A stretch of 64,000 bases of DNA from the NCBI RefSeq assembly GCF_021869535.1, contig NW_026262593.1:73474822-73538821 (forward strand). The letters run 5' to 3'. Below the pieces are notes generated by a model. The model did no database searches and was not told the origin of the DNA. It saw nothing but the letters and a program-made list of their open reading frames with translations. Position 1 is the stretch's first letter, and every line of letters starts with the position of its first letter. This stretch comes from Mytilus californianus (taxonomy: Eukaryota; Mollusca; Bivalvia; Mytilida; Mytilidae). The position numbers and the translations under genes were made by a program. Below, in pieces: positions 50,050 to 60,787 of the stretch.

Positions 50050-50330
50050 AAATAGCATTACTTTAACATGAAAGTTAAGCAAAATATTCAAAGTCAATGA
50101 ACCATGACTGAAGGTACAGGGCCAAAAAATCTACATGGAAATGAGATGTACCAATGCTAATACAACTGCATACAATATATCATTTGACCTACAACAAGTG
50201 GTCCCCCATAAACTGACCTAATCACACATACACATTGTTGATGCCGCCACAGCCGCTGCCGCCAACACCAGAAACAGCATACCTATGTCTCGCTTTTTGA
50301 CTCTGTTAAGGCAAGACAAAAACTGAATTA
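50050..50330 (+). repeat. Partial pearl-like core of the 8.7 kb type
   Basis: ACCATGACTGAAGGTACAGG and the CATACCTATGTCTCGCTTTT block match 8959-9860. One core only, with no head or TIR. Confidence 0.7.
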
Positions 50331-50479
50331 AATGAATGATTAATGTATTTTTGCTGGATTTAAAGTATTTCGGGAGATGTACAAAGCTTTTCCAGAAGTT
50401 AAAGCTACTCATTTGCTTTGAAAAGTATTCATTTTCCTTCAGGAAACAAAAATGCACAGAAAAGGACTATAAATACAGA

Positions 50480-50823
50480 CTGGTGCACAGAAAGGGCAGA
50501 GGGGTGCACAGAAAGGGCAAAGGGGACCATAAAAAGAGCAGAGGGGACCACAGAAAGGGCAGAGGGGACCACAGAAAGGGCAGAGGGGAGCATAGAAAGG
50601 GCAGAGGGGACCACAGAAAAGGCAGAGGGGACCACAGAAAGGGCAGAGGGGACCACAGAAAGTGCAGAGGGGAGCACAGAATGGACAGAGGGGAGCACAG
50701 AAAGTGAAGAGGGGAGCACAGAAAAGGCAGAGGGGAGCACAGAAAGGGCAGAGGAGACCACAAAAAGGGTAGAGGGGAGCACAAAAAGGGCAGAGGGTAG
50801 CACATATAGTGCAGAGGGGAGCT
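50480..50823 (+). repeat. 21-bp purine-rich minisatellite, about 16 units
   Basis: Unit close to AGGGCAGAGGGGACCACAGA (21 bp). It keeps two forward and two reverse frames open (up to 147 residues), with repeats such as TERAEG; judged non-coding because no start context or family support is seen. Confidence 0.85.
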
Positions 50824-51127
50824 GTGCTCTCTATTTTGGACTTCCTAGAACACTTACATAATTTCCTTTTTTTGGCCTAAAATTATCATCACTTTTGAAG
50901 TAGCTAGATAAATCATTGTTGTATGAAACAGCTTGAACAAACGTCTTGTTATAATGGCAAAACATGCAGGTGTTACATACTTTTATGTTAGATGACAAAA
51001 TCATTTGTTTTATGAAATGGACATTACATGTAATCTGTCCCATTTACAGGTGGGCTAAATTCCCAAACAGAACATGTATGAAATTAACTACTTTTGTTTT
51101 CTCTATAGGGTTTTTTACCTAGGCTCT

Positions 51128-51235
51128 CGGTCATTAAACTGTACTCAGAGTACAAAACTTGGGCCTGAACCACAAAATCCAGTTTTTTGATTGGTTGAAT
51201 TCTGAGTAGGAGTCTCTGAGTAGGAGTCACCGCAA
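51128..51235 (-). repeat. Family M repeat
   Basis: TTTTGATTGGTTGAATTCTG, inverted relative of 10147-10240. Confidence 0.55.
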
Positions 51236-51352
51236 GGCCAGACTTTGGACAAGATTTGGGCTGACTTAGAGTTCATAATAAGGTATGCACACATTGACTG
51301 TATATAGTCCCTAAGGGTTGTTGTTGGGTTGCTATCTCATTAAAGTTATCAA

Positions 51353-52612
51353 CACATTCAGCCCAATTTCCCCTACCCCTTTCATATCATCTTTCCTTTA
51401 TCATTCCCTCTACCCCTTCCATATCATCTTTCCTTTATCATTCCCTCTACCCCTTTCATATCATCTTTCTTTTATCATTCCCCCTACCCCTTCCATATCA
51501 TCTTTCCTTTATCATTCCCTCTACCCCTTTCATATCATCTTTCTTTTATCATTTCCCCTACCCCTTCCATATCATCTTTCCTTTATCATTCCCTCTACCC
51601 CTTTCATATCATCTTTCTTTTATCATTCCCCCTACCCCTTTCATATCATCTTTCTTTTATCATTCCCTCTACCCTTTTCATATCATCTTTCTTTTATCAT
51701 TCCCCCTACCCCTTTCATATCATCTTTCTTTTATCATTCCCTCTACCCTTTTCATATCATCTTTCTTTTATCATTCCCCCTACCCCTTCCATATCACAAT
51801 TCTTTTATCATTTCCGCAACCCCTTTCATATCATCTTTCTTTTATCATTTCCCCTACCTCTTTCACATAACTTTTCTTTTATTATTTCCCCTACCCCTTT
51901 CATATCATCTCTCTTTTATCATTCCCCCTACCCCTTTCATATCATCTTTCTTTTATCATTCCCCCTACCCCTTTCATATCATCTTTCCTTTATCATTTCC
52001 CCTACCGCTTTCATATCACCTTTCTTTTATCATTTCCCCTACCCCTTTCATATCATCTCTCTTTTACCATTTCCTCTACCCCTTTCATATCATCTTTCTT
52101 TTATCATTTCCCCTATTCCTTTCCTAACATCTTTCTTTTATCATTTCCCCTACCCCTTTCATATCATCTTTTTATCATTTCCCCTACCCCTTTTATATCA
52201 TCTCTCGTTTACCATTTCCCCTATTCCTTTCCTATCATCTTTCCTTTATCATTTCCCCTACCCCTTTCATATCATCTTTCTTTTATCATTTCCCCTACCC
52301 CTTTCATATCATCTTTCCTTTATCATTTCCCCTACCCCTTTCATATCATCTTTCTTTTATCATTTCCCCTACCCCTTTCATATCATCTTTCTTTTACCAT
52401 TTCCCCTACCCCTTTCATATCATCTTTCCTTTATCATTTCCCCTACCCCTTTCATATCATCTTTCTTTTACCATTTCCCCTACCCCTTTCATATCATCTT
52501 TCTTTTATCATTTCCCCTACCCCTTTCATATCATCTTTCTTTTATCATTCCCCCTACCCCTTCCATATCATCTTTCCTTTTATCATTTCCTCTACAACTT
52601 CCATATCATACA
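51353..52612 (+). repeat. 37-bp pyrimidine-rich minisatellite, about 34 units
   Basis: Unit built from CCCCTACCCCTTTCATATCA followed by TCTTTCTTTTATCATTT. As 37 is not a multiple of three, a frame passes through all three phases and repeats every 111 bp, producing a 269-residue frame that is an artefact of composition. Almost pure pyrimidine on this strand. Confidence 0.9.
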
Positions 52613-53213
52613 ACATATATATTAGTCACAAGTTATGGGCCAAGACATGTGTTCATAAAACAAATGAGTTTCCATGAACCTAAATACGGACGACATTAAT
52701 TACGAGTATGACAATCCAAAATAAATATGCACTAAGAATAGAGGTGATGTTTCCTAAAATTAATTTAAAGTGTAAACATAATAGGTTTGTTTTGGGTTCG
52801 TTCTTATACTGTTGTCTTGACATTGTCATTTAAATGTTTTAAGTTATGAATGACAAAGTTGGACAAAGAAGTAAACAAAAAATTATAATATAAGTAACTA
52901 ATAAAACAGTTGCTGCTAATCTGTAATTAGATCTTTGAATATTGTTTTTGTTGGTATAAATATTGATTTTATTATCAGTAAATTAAAATCATACTAAATA
53001 GTTTTGTTTTTTTACACATATGCACTTTAACAGTACTACAATCTGTTGATAGCTTTATTTCTGCATTACACAAGGTCGTGATTTTCTCTGACTGTTAATG
53101 ACATCTTTGCACTAAATCCATTGGATGTTGGATGTGTATTGATTGATATTTTAGTCTTAGATACATGATTTTTTTTTTATTTGTTGTAAATGGCTTTGAA
53201 CTAGTTGTCGGTA

Positions 53214-53445
53214 ACTGTTTGCCAATGAGACAACTCTCCATCAAAGACCAAATTTGGTAGAAGGTTTAGCAACTATAGGTCACTACAGTGTACGGCCTCC
53301 AACAATGAGCAAAACCCATACCATATAGCTAACTATAAAAGGCCTCAAGATGACAAAGTAATACAATTCAACAAGAGAAAGCTAACGGTCTGATTTAAGT
53401 ACAAAACAATTAAAGAAAAACAAATACGATATACAACAACAACAA
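53214..53445 (+). repeat. Family F element
   Basis: TTTGCCAATGAGACAACTCT, AACAATGAGCAAAACCCATA and the AACGGTCTGATTTAAG block. Confidence 0.7.
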
Positions 53446-54149
53446 AAATTCTGGATCAGAATTGTATTCATTCCTTTAGTTACTATTTCTGTAAATTAAT
53501 TTCATGGGATGCAATTTTGAACAATACCAGATCAGTATGAAAAACCATCAGTTCTAAATAAAAGACTAAAGCAAAACTAAAGAAAAGGAGTAAAGCCAGT
53601 TACCCCAATAAACAGCCCTGTGAAGGTGTATTTTCAAAACTTCAATTGTTTGCCTTCATCTAAATGTATCATTTTTTAATGTAATTAAATTGCTGCTGAA
53701 CTGATGCCTAGCTCCCAAAAGGAGTAGGGGCATTAAGGCCTGGTTTTGACCAAAGAAAATAAAGTTTTTGAGAACTATTTCAAATTTTCACATAATATTT
53801 GGAAATGCATAAATTCAAGAAATTTAAATGAATTTCATCAGATTTTTGATGCTATGACGTCACAATTATGTCATAAAAGGCTCCAATTTCATGAAACCAA
53901 AGAAAACTGTTTAGTTTATGCAGTTTTCCTTCATTATTTCCTTTGAGGAAACATTGTGCGCAAGCAAGAAACAACAAAATAATTTAAGAGATGCTTTATT
54001 ATAACTATTGGCATATTCTAATCAAATATAAAGTTGTTTCTTGGGTGTGCACATACTTTTCCAATCTAATACTGACCAAAAGGTTGACGTAAAACAAGGA
54101 AAGTCATGAAATTTTACAAAATACATTTTGTCATAGTTTGTTACCATGT

Positions 54150-54310
54150 TCATAGGCTGATCCAGGGGGTGCCCTGGGGGCCCGGGCCCCCCTTTTCGTT
54201 GGAAAAATTTAGTTGATTATATAGGGAATCACTGAAGCATGACTGTAACGGGCCCCCTCTTATGGCAGTCAGTAGGCCCCTTATAAAAAGTTCTGGATCC
54301 GCCACTGATG
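54150..54310. repeat. GC-rich repeat with inverted ends
   Basis: Starts GGCTGATCCAGGGGGTGCCC and ends TCTGGATCCGCCACTG. A sharply GC-rich island (GGGGGCCCGGGCCCCCC) in A+T-rich DNA, resembling a widespread mollusc repeat type; the name is not known to me. Confidence 0.55.
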
Positions 54311-54479
54311 TTACTTGTTAAATGTGAAAATTGTTTTTATTTTCTGAACACCTTGAACCTTAGTGTACCTTGGACAAAGTGATGAATATGTGAGGTAACT
54401 TTTCAATTTGAACTAATATTTGGGCCAAATAAGGGCCTGATTGCCCATACTCCTTTCGTTTTAGTAGAGTTCCCTAATG

Positions 54480-54870
54480 GATGTCTGCTTAGCTGCTCTG
54501 TTTTAAAATAACAAGCCTTTTTAAAGACTGTGATAAACTGATAGTTTATAAATAACTTAAAAAGAAGAAAAAATGACAGGTCTGTATCCTTTTTTTAGTG
54601 ATATATATGATCCAACTGAAAATTTGGTGGGAAATGATTCTCTCTTGATTTTTCATACATTTAACATTGGCACTTATTTCTTTCAAAAACTATGAAAAAA
54701 TAACAAGAATTGTTTCAGATTTTCAAAAATGGCTTTTTATCTATATGTCATAAAATTATGAAAAGAAAAGTAGGGGCTAGCAGGCAAAAGTTTTACTGGC
54801 ACTTTATGGATGAAGGTAAAGGATTCCGAATATCTGACGAAAAGTCCAAAACAAGAGTAGTGAACATCCA
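54480..54870 (+). repeat. Family I repeat
   Basis: Same block order as 41150-41620, ending GGATTCCGAATATCTGACG. Confidence 0.7.
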
Positions 54871-54954
54871 TAAGTTGTAATAAAAGTTGCAGTTTGCTTT
54901 AAAAGTGTTGTTGTCAATTCAGCGGTATTTTTGAATGTATAATAAGAAATAAAT

Positions 54955-55222
54955 GGGGAATGTGTCCATATACATGGGACACAGATGATGCCCCGCTTGC
55001 ATATAATGTTATAAAGGGACATAACTCAAGAACAAAAAAAGTGACGCTACCCACATTTGTACTTGATCACAGTTTTGTGGTAATAAGCATTGTGTATAAG
55101 TTTCATAACATTTGGTTGAGGCAAACTAAAGTTAGAGAATGGAAACCAATTTTGGGATATATGTACGTACAGACGGACAAGGGTAAAACTTAATGCCCCT
55201 CCGCTACAGCAGGGGCATAAAA
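54955..55222 (+). mobile_element. Pearl-like element of the GGGGCATA type
   Basis: Head hairpin GTGTCC/ATATACATG/GGACAC then AGATGATGCCCC; body as at 28088; ACAGACGGACAAGGG stretch; tail AGGGGCATAAAAA. Confidence 0.75.
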
Positions 55223-55272
55223 ATACATATTTATGTTTCATATGTTTCTAATATATTAGTCTAAAATAGGAA

Positions 55273-55544
55273 TATAGATATAAGAAGATGTGGTATGAGT
55301 GCCAATGAGACGACTCTCCATCCAAGTAAAAATTTATAAAAGTAAACCATTATAGGTCACAGTACGGTCTTCAACACGGAGCCTTGGCTCACACCGAACA
55401 GTAAGCTATAAAGGGCCCCAAAAAATTACTAGTGTAAAACCATTCAAACCGGAAAACCAACGGTCTAATCTATATAAAAAACGTGAAAAGAGAAACACTT
55501 ATGAACCACATCAACAAACGACAACTACTGAACATCAGACTATA
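55273..55544 (+). repeat. Family E element, near complete
   Basis: AGATATAAGAAGATGTGGTA to ACAACTACTGAACATCAG. Confidence 0.8.
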
Positions 55545-56269
55545 TTCCATTTTTAGAAATTTATCACCTTCAAAAGAAAATTAATCCCTAACTCTACTTA
55601 ACTTTTTTTATCCAAAAATTTTGTAAACCACCATTTAAATTTTTAAATTTAAAGTTGTTCATGTTTACATATACCGCTTTACAAAGAATTTTCGCTGACT
55701 TTTTAACTTAATAATCCCACTTCTCTGTGTGTGGTGACATTAAATAAATGCTTCTATAATTTGGTTTAAAATTCTCTTTTGGTGAATTTAACCCATTGAA
55801 ATACATGCATGTTTGACCTCATTTTATCGTTTCTCATTACATTGTGCTCTATAGGCCAAGATACGGCATAATAAATAGTTCAGCTACAGAGAGTAAACCA
55901 TGTCTTGTATTACAAATTTTTGCCATTTTAACAGCTTAAATGATGAAATATTTAAATTAAATTTTTGACAATTATTTAATAGTCCTCATGGGCTGTCCCA
56001 CAGATCATTTAAATATTGCATTTCATTTAGTTTTATTTTAAGACTCAAAATATGACTTGGAATGCACAATTCCCAAAGAGTATGAAAACCAAAATAGTTT
56101 AAATGTAAAATAACCAGCTTTCACCACTTTTAAAACTTCAAGTTGAAGAAAAGGTTTCAAAGATATGAAGATCAAGATTTTGTAACTGAGGGTATCAACT
56201 GACTGAGTAATCACCCTTCATTATTTACCTGTTCAGACTCAGCAGTTTTATGTCCCCACCCTCCATACC

Positions 56270-56390
56270 ATTGGAGATTCCCCACAGCATACTCATTTTA
56301 AAGATATGTTCTAGATATTGACACAAGATCTCCTTTCTTGAGCTTCACATCTTTCCCTGACTCTACAGTATTATGCTTCCCACAGCGTTT
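56270..56390 (-). pseudogene. Decayed partial copy A of exon 2
   Basis: On the minus strand this reads TVESGKDVKLKKGDLVSISRTYL then TAA. It aligns with exon 2 residues IVESEKDMKPGDLVFMSGTYV, with two extra codons. DNA similarity continues past the exon edge into the start of the intron (AGTATG then GG-rich sequence). The donor GTAAGT has become GAGTAT and a stop appears, so it cannot replace exon 2. The cysteine half of the exon is absent or unrecognisable. Confidence 0.7.
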
Positions 56391-56408
56391 TTCCAGAAGA
56401 GCCCTTGA

Positions 56409-56490
56409 TAACTTTAAGGTTACAATAGGTTCCCAGCATGAACATAAGATATCACATCTTTTCATACTTTACATTTTGTGTCACTGCCCC
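56409..56490 (-). pseudogene. Decayed partial copy B of exon 2
   Basis: The minus strand carries sequence matching the end of exon 2 around the PGDLVFMSGTYVNPK codons (shared words TATGTTCATG, CTGGGAACCTA). A small deletion shifts the frame and the GT donor is lost. It lies between exon 2 and copy A, so the three form a decaying tandem series with offsets of about 183 and 110 bp. Confidence 0.6.
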
Positions 56491-56595
56491 CCTTCCCCTT
56501 CCCTCCTTTATCAAATGTGATCCAACTTGGACATACCTTTTTGTGTTAGTCGACCCCTCCCTCTTACCAAAGGAAATCCCAATGGGCATACTTAC

Positions 56596-56802
56596 ATTTA
56601 GGATTAACGTAGGTCCCAGACATGAACACAAGATCTCCGGGCTTCATATCTTTCTCGGATTCTACAATGTGTGGCAGTGTGTCGTACATGTAGGCCTGGT
56701 TCCATGGTCCTATAACAAAGCCAAAGTCTTTAGCCAAGTCTCGTACCACTTGTCTAACCAGACCACAACAGTCTAGAAATAGTTTTGAACTGTACTCATC
56801 AG
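56596..56802 (-). CDS. Exon 2: catalytic-cysteine half of the NlpC/P60-like domain
   Basis: 207 bp giving 68 whole codons (residues 52-119 of the visible protein). The acceptor is TTTTATTTTCAG at 56803 and the donor is T/GTAAGTATG at 56595. The block LDCCGLVRQV aligns with the DCSGLV motif of NlpC/P60 peptidases, so Cys62 is the expected nucleophile; the usual Ser after it is a second Cys. Further on, MKPGDLVFMSG matches the conserved L-x-PGDLVFF strand. The intervening segment GPWNQAYMYDTLPHIVES has the usual length for the region between these blocks. Two decayed partial copies of this exon lie just downstream (56409-56490 and 56270-56390). Their conservation pattern (VES..KD.K...GDLV) supports this being a real exon. 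Domain assignment is from family motifs; the biochemical activity is not shown. Confidence 0.88.
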
Positions 56803-56847
56803 CTGAAAATAAAATTCATTGAGTTTAATTTTACATTAATATAAAAA

Positions 56848-57012
56848 TAAGAAGATGTGGTATGATTGCCAATGAGACAACTATCCACCAGAGTTCAATT
56901 GAAGTGGAAATCTGTTAAAGTAGTTACAATGTATACAGCCACTGTACTGCCTTCAACAATGAAATTCACCAAACCATATAGTCGGCTTGCCCACTTTAAA
57001 AGGCCCAGACAA
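56848..57012 (+). repeat. Family F element
   Basis: ATGATTGCCAATGAGACAAC, then a diverged centre with ATATAGTCGGCTTGCC. Confidence 0.7.
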
Positions 57013-57016
57013 ACAA

Positions 57017-57069
57017 CATCAATAGATATAGGAAGATGTGGTATGAGTACCAATGAGACAACTCTCAAG
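57017..57069 (+). repeat. Family E fragment
   Basis: ATAGGAAGATGTGGTATGAG and ACCAATGAGACAACTCTC only. Confidence 0.65.
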
Positions 57070-57094
57070 TCTATTTTGTTTGATTGCTTAAAAC

Positions 57095-57310
57095 TAATAC
57101 ATTCATTATTATTCATGTGGGATACCAACTTTCGTGGATTTTGCTGAACATCACAGGTGAACCACGAAATTAAATGTTCAACTAATGGCAAATTTCCTAT
57201 AGTCTGATAAGCAGACTTTGGCAAAACCACGAAATCAAATATCCACGTAAATGCAAGTTTTTCTCAATCCACAAAAATTGGTACCCACGAAAATAAATGA
57301 ATCCACAGTA
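57095..57310 (+). mobile_element. Family B element
   Basis: ATTCATTATTATTCATGTGG to AATGAATCCACAGTA; followed directly by a second, interrupted copy. Confidence 0.75.
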
Positions 57311-57690
57311 GACTCATTATTATTCATGGGGCCTAAATTAATATATTGTTTGTTTCCCTAATCCCGACCCTGCCAAGCAGGTGCGGGTAGGTAGGTAGGT
57401 CATGTAGGTAGGGAAATAATTTTATTTTTCCAAAAAGCTTGAACATTTTCGGATGATCCGGCAAGCCTGAAAATTGGAAATGAATAAAATAATACTTGAC
57501 TAAGTTTTGACAATAAAATTTTATGATTAGGACCATTTTTGCAGGGTCGGTCGGGATTGGGGAAACAAACAATATTTTATTTTCGGCCTGGGATACCAAT
57601 TTCATGGATTTTTTGGTACAGGTGTATCAGGAAATGAGTGCTCAACAATGTACAAAATTTTCTATTGGCTTGTATGCAAACTACCATAAA
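57311..57690 (+). mobile_element. Family B element split by a nested TIR element
   Basis: The left piece GACTCATTATTATTCATGG and the right piece starting GGATACCAATTTCATGG are normally adjacent in this family. They are separated here by 57330-57588. The right end is also lost. Confidence 0.7.
57330..57588. mobile_element. Nested element with long terminal inverted repeats
   Basis: The ends are inverted over about 50 bp: GGCCTAAATTAATATATTG at the left against GGCCGAAAATAAAATATTG read inward from the right, then a shared TTTGTTTCCC and AATCCCGACC. The middle has a TAGGTAGGTAGG-type microsatellite. 259 bp and no coding frame. Confidence 0.75.
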
Positions 57691-57954
57691 CAATTTTTTT
57701 TACTGGAATGGGGATAGGCAGACTAACGGACAGATGTACAGACCAGAAAACTCAATGCTCCTCTACTATCTTATGCTGGGCATAAAAACTGATGTAGATT
57801 GCTAATACTATTACAATACAGTCCTGAGGTCAAATTCACATGGACAGGAGGAAAACTATGACATATTTCACCTTAGTAAGGATGTACTTGCGTGAAAATA
57901 AAAAAATCTAGAATTTAAAATTGATACTATAAGTCAGAAGAGCATTAGTAAAGG

Positions 57955-58250
57955 AAAAAAATAAACTAAAAATATTGATAGGTTATGGAGCTCCTTTTCA
58001 AAATATATAATTTTTTTCAATAGTGGGAAAAGGCTGACTCGGACTTTTACCTTATATTTGCATTGGTATTATTTGGGTCTCAAATCGAAAGAAAAAAAAA
58101 ACTAGAATCTGCTTAAATTTGGTAAATGACCTTTTATGAGCTATTGAAGTTTTATATGAAAAGGAAAATGGGTGTTATGGGGCAAAATATTTTACCCTGT
58201 ATCGTAGGAAAAAACCCAAGGAGTCCGAACATCTGACAAAAATTCCTAAA
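57955..58250 (+). repeat. Family I repeat, distant copy
   Basis: Ends GGAGTCCGAACATCTGACAA with a diverged body; a weak match to 41150-41620. Confidence 0.45.
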
Positions 58251-58635
58251 CCTGACCTAAGTACAATATTAACTGGCTCATTTTAACATAACTTCTCATC
58301 ATGTGTTGTTAATTTTCTCACAGATGTGAATTTATAGAATATTTTCATGCTTGGGTGTCAAAAGTGGGATCCAATTTTTTTTTTAATTTTTCATATTCTT
58401 CTCTGAAAAAGGGAAACTTATGGAAAGATGGATGTGGAAAATGACTGGACTGTCTGATTTAGAGCCTGACTCACATTGTGACTCATGTCAGACAAAAAAT
58501 TCTTATGAGTCAACCAAATATACAAGTCATGAACATTTCAGAATAACTTTTAACAATCAATTCTAGTTGTAGGATTTTTTTGTGAAAAGAGCCCAAGAAA
58601 TCCAAAATTTGGAGCTGTTTTGGTATCTTAGAATA

Positions 58636-58850
58636 TACTGTAGATTCATTATTATTTGTTGGATACCAATTTTCGTGGATTTCGTGGGTACAGGTGAACC
58701 ACAAAATTAAATGTTCAACGAAGTACAAATTTTCTATAGGCTTGTATGGAGACTTTGACAGCAAAACCACGAAATTAAATATCCACAAACATTTAAGTTT
58801 TCCTCAATTCACGAAAATTGGTACCCACGAAAGTAAATGAATCGACTGTA
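58636..58850 (+). mobile_element. Family B element
   Basis: TACTGTAGATTCATTATTAT to AATGAATCGACTGTA, full length. Confidence 0.8.
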
Positions 58851-58854
58851 TGTA

Positions 58855-58932
58855 TAGTTACCTATGGTTGTTAACTTCTGTGTCATTTTGTCTCTGGTGG
58901 AGAGTTGTTCTCATACCACATCTTCTTATTTT
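58855..58932 (-). repeat. Family F fragment
   Basis: CTATGGTTGTTAACTTCTGT and CTCATACCACATCTTCTT in reverse; abuts the family B copy. Confidence 0.65.
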
Positions 58933-59549
58933 TTTATGGCTTATTCATGTGTTTAACATAGCTAATTACATTTTGGTAAAAAGCGACATTTTACCTGGGG
59001 GTTATATATTAAGTAGGTTTAATTTTTTAATTTTCACAAGCTGAGTATATTTATTTTTATAGGTTATAAGGTAAAAGGTTTTTAATCATTGCTCAACGAT
59101 CACAAACTGATGAACTGCTGTGAACTTCATTAGATAAAAAAAAAAAAACGATCACAAATAAATAACCGCTACTTAATCTTTCCTTAAATAAATTTGATCC
59201 GAGTTAATTGTTTACCACACGGATTCTAATATATATCATTATTCATCATCCAAAATGTCAATTAATGGAGATATATTGACATAAATACTTCAAAAAATCT
59301 TCAATAAACCCAAATTAATCCTAATTGTTAATTGTGAAATCTTGTAAGTTTCACACTTGCCAATTTCGTAGTTGAAATCCCTTAAGAGGAAATCTTGTTA
59401 TCTTCCTTTGAAGTTTGTCTGTACTTCATTTATATCACCACCAAATCCATTTCCTTAATGGAAGAAATTTATAAAGAAGTTTTATGTCTTAAAATAAAAC
59501 CCATTAAAATTTTATGGTGTCTATCTGTTTTTTTTCTACCTTTATTTCA

Positions 59550-59757
59550 CAATTAACAAAAGGTGCTCCCCCTTTTTTTTACAATTTACAAAAGGTGCTC
59601 TCCCTTTTTTCACAATTTACAAAAGGTGCTCCCCCTTTTTTTCACAATTTACAAAAGGTGCTCCCCCTTTTTTTCACAATTTACAAAAGGTGCTCCCCCT
59701 ATTTTTCACAAATTACAAAAGGTGTTCCCCTTTTTTTCACAATTTACAAAAGGTTAA
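59550..59757. repeat. Tandem array of about 32-33 bp, six units
   Basis: AATTTACAAAAGGTGCTCCC followed by a T run, repeated with T-run length differences; frames of 64-89 residues are repeat-derived. Confidence 0.85.
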
Positions 59758-59946
59758 CTTCCTCCTTTTTTTGTTTGAAATAAATTAAGATCCTAATTGA
59801 CTCAAATTTATAAAATATTCTATCTTCAATTTGGAAGAATGTTTAAACATCAACCATAACAAATTCATTTCAGAAACAACAATAAAACCAGACTAGCTAA
59901 CTATACCCTTATAGCATTTGACTTGCTGACCTATATTTTAATAAAG

Positions 59947-60376
59947 AGCTGCCCCATTAGCGCATGAAACACTGATCACCCTTCTAGTTTAGTTAAATTT
60001 TTGACAAATAAAGCTCCATAACGCCGCAGTGTCATATCAGAAATTTATAAAAACAAGAGGGAGCTTATTTAAATAGATATAAACAAGTCACCATAGTTTC
60101 ATGAAAACTGGGCAAAGCGTTTCTGAGTAATTGTCTGAAAACTGGAAAATCCCCATTTTTTTTAAATAAAATTTCCTGACTCAGAAAAGTAAAATCTAAA
60201 AATTCATAAAAATCGAAAGGGATCTTATATCAATAGATATAAACAATTCACCAAAGTTTCATAAAAATTGGTGAAAGTGTTTTTGAGTTAATATTGTTTG
60301 AAGTGTTGACGCAAACGGACAGACAGAGGGACAACGGTATACCATAATACATCCCCTCTTAGACCAGCGTATAAGT
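59947..60376 (+). mobile_element. Pearl-like element of the CGTATA type, two diverged cores
   Basis: Head GAGCTGCCCCATTAGCGCA (hairpin with one mismatch), two related blocks with ATAGATATAAACAA at about 60076 and 60234, a GGACAGACAGAGGGAC stretch, then CAGCGTATAA. Confidence 0.65.
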
Positions 60377-60411
60377 AGACTTATTTGCATCAGACAACCT
60401 TACGGTCAAAT

Positions 60412-60490
60412 TCTCAGTGGCCAAGTGGTCTAAGTCGTTTAAATACTGTATTACTAGCCTGACAACACTGAGGTTATGAGTTTGAGCACT
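60412..60490 (+). mobile_element. SINE head fragment, + orientation
   Basis: CAGTGGCCAAGTGGTCTAAG (A box) and TTATGAGTTTGAGCACT (B-box region) match the tRNA-like part of the 22911-23172 SINE; the body is missing. Confidence 0.65.
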
Positions 60491-60526
60491 GAATGTTCTA
60501 TACTTTGATATATTTCAGCATCTAAG

Positions 60527-60730
60527 AGGGTCTGGATGGGGTCCTTCATTTCAGTTTTCTTTATCTTTTTAAACCATTTTTCTTTATTCTTTATACTGTT
60601 TGCCCACTTTTCTCTATTCTTTACTCTTTGCCCATTATTTTCTTTTCTTTATATTTTAGCACTTTATTATTCTCTATTCTTTATTTTTTTGGTCCATTCT
60701 TCTCTATTCTGTAAACCCTCATCAACACCC
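60527..60730 (+). mobile_element. Family A TIR element
   Basis: AGGGTCTGGATGGGG start; the end is degraded (TCATCAACACCC). Inside are TTCTCTATTCTTTA-type units. Confidence 0.7.
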
Positions 60731-60787
60731 TCATCTAACTAACTCATTATCTTTTAATCAATATTTTTTGCATATTAATCAACTTAC

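Larger units (their letters stand above)
48801..56595 (-). other. Intron 2 of the NlpC/P60-like gene
   Basis: About 7.8 kb. It contains the exon-2 relics next to exon 2, two large minisatellites (50480-50823, 51353-52612) and several interspersed repeats. 52620-53210 and 55550-56260 are A+T-rich with nothing recognised. Confidence 0.8.
56803..60787 (-). other. Intron 1 of the NlpC/P60-like gene
   Basis: About 4.0 kb of non-coding DNA. It holds repeat copies at 56848-57069, 57095-57690 (with a nested insert), 57955-58250, 58636-58932, a tandem array at 59550-59757, a pearl-like element at 59947-60376, a SINE head at 60412-60490 and a TIR element at 60527-60730. Nothing gene-like is visible between them. 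Confidence 0.8.

Noticed and set aside
50336..50861. Frames of 112-147 residues with TERAEG or LPSALS words
   Set aside because: 21-bp minisatellite read in several frames on both strands.
51318..52127. 269-residue frame rich in FHIIF/SYHLSF words
   Set aside because: It is the 37-bp minisatellite read through all three phases.
60412..60490. Possible functional tRNA gene
   Set aside because: The A and B box words are present, but the acceptor and anticodon stems do not form a full tRNA; it matches the SINE head.
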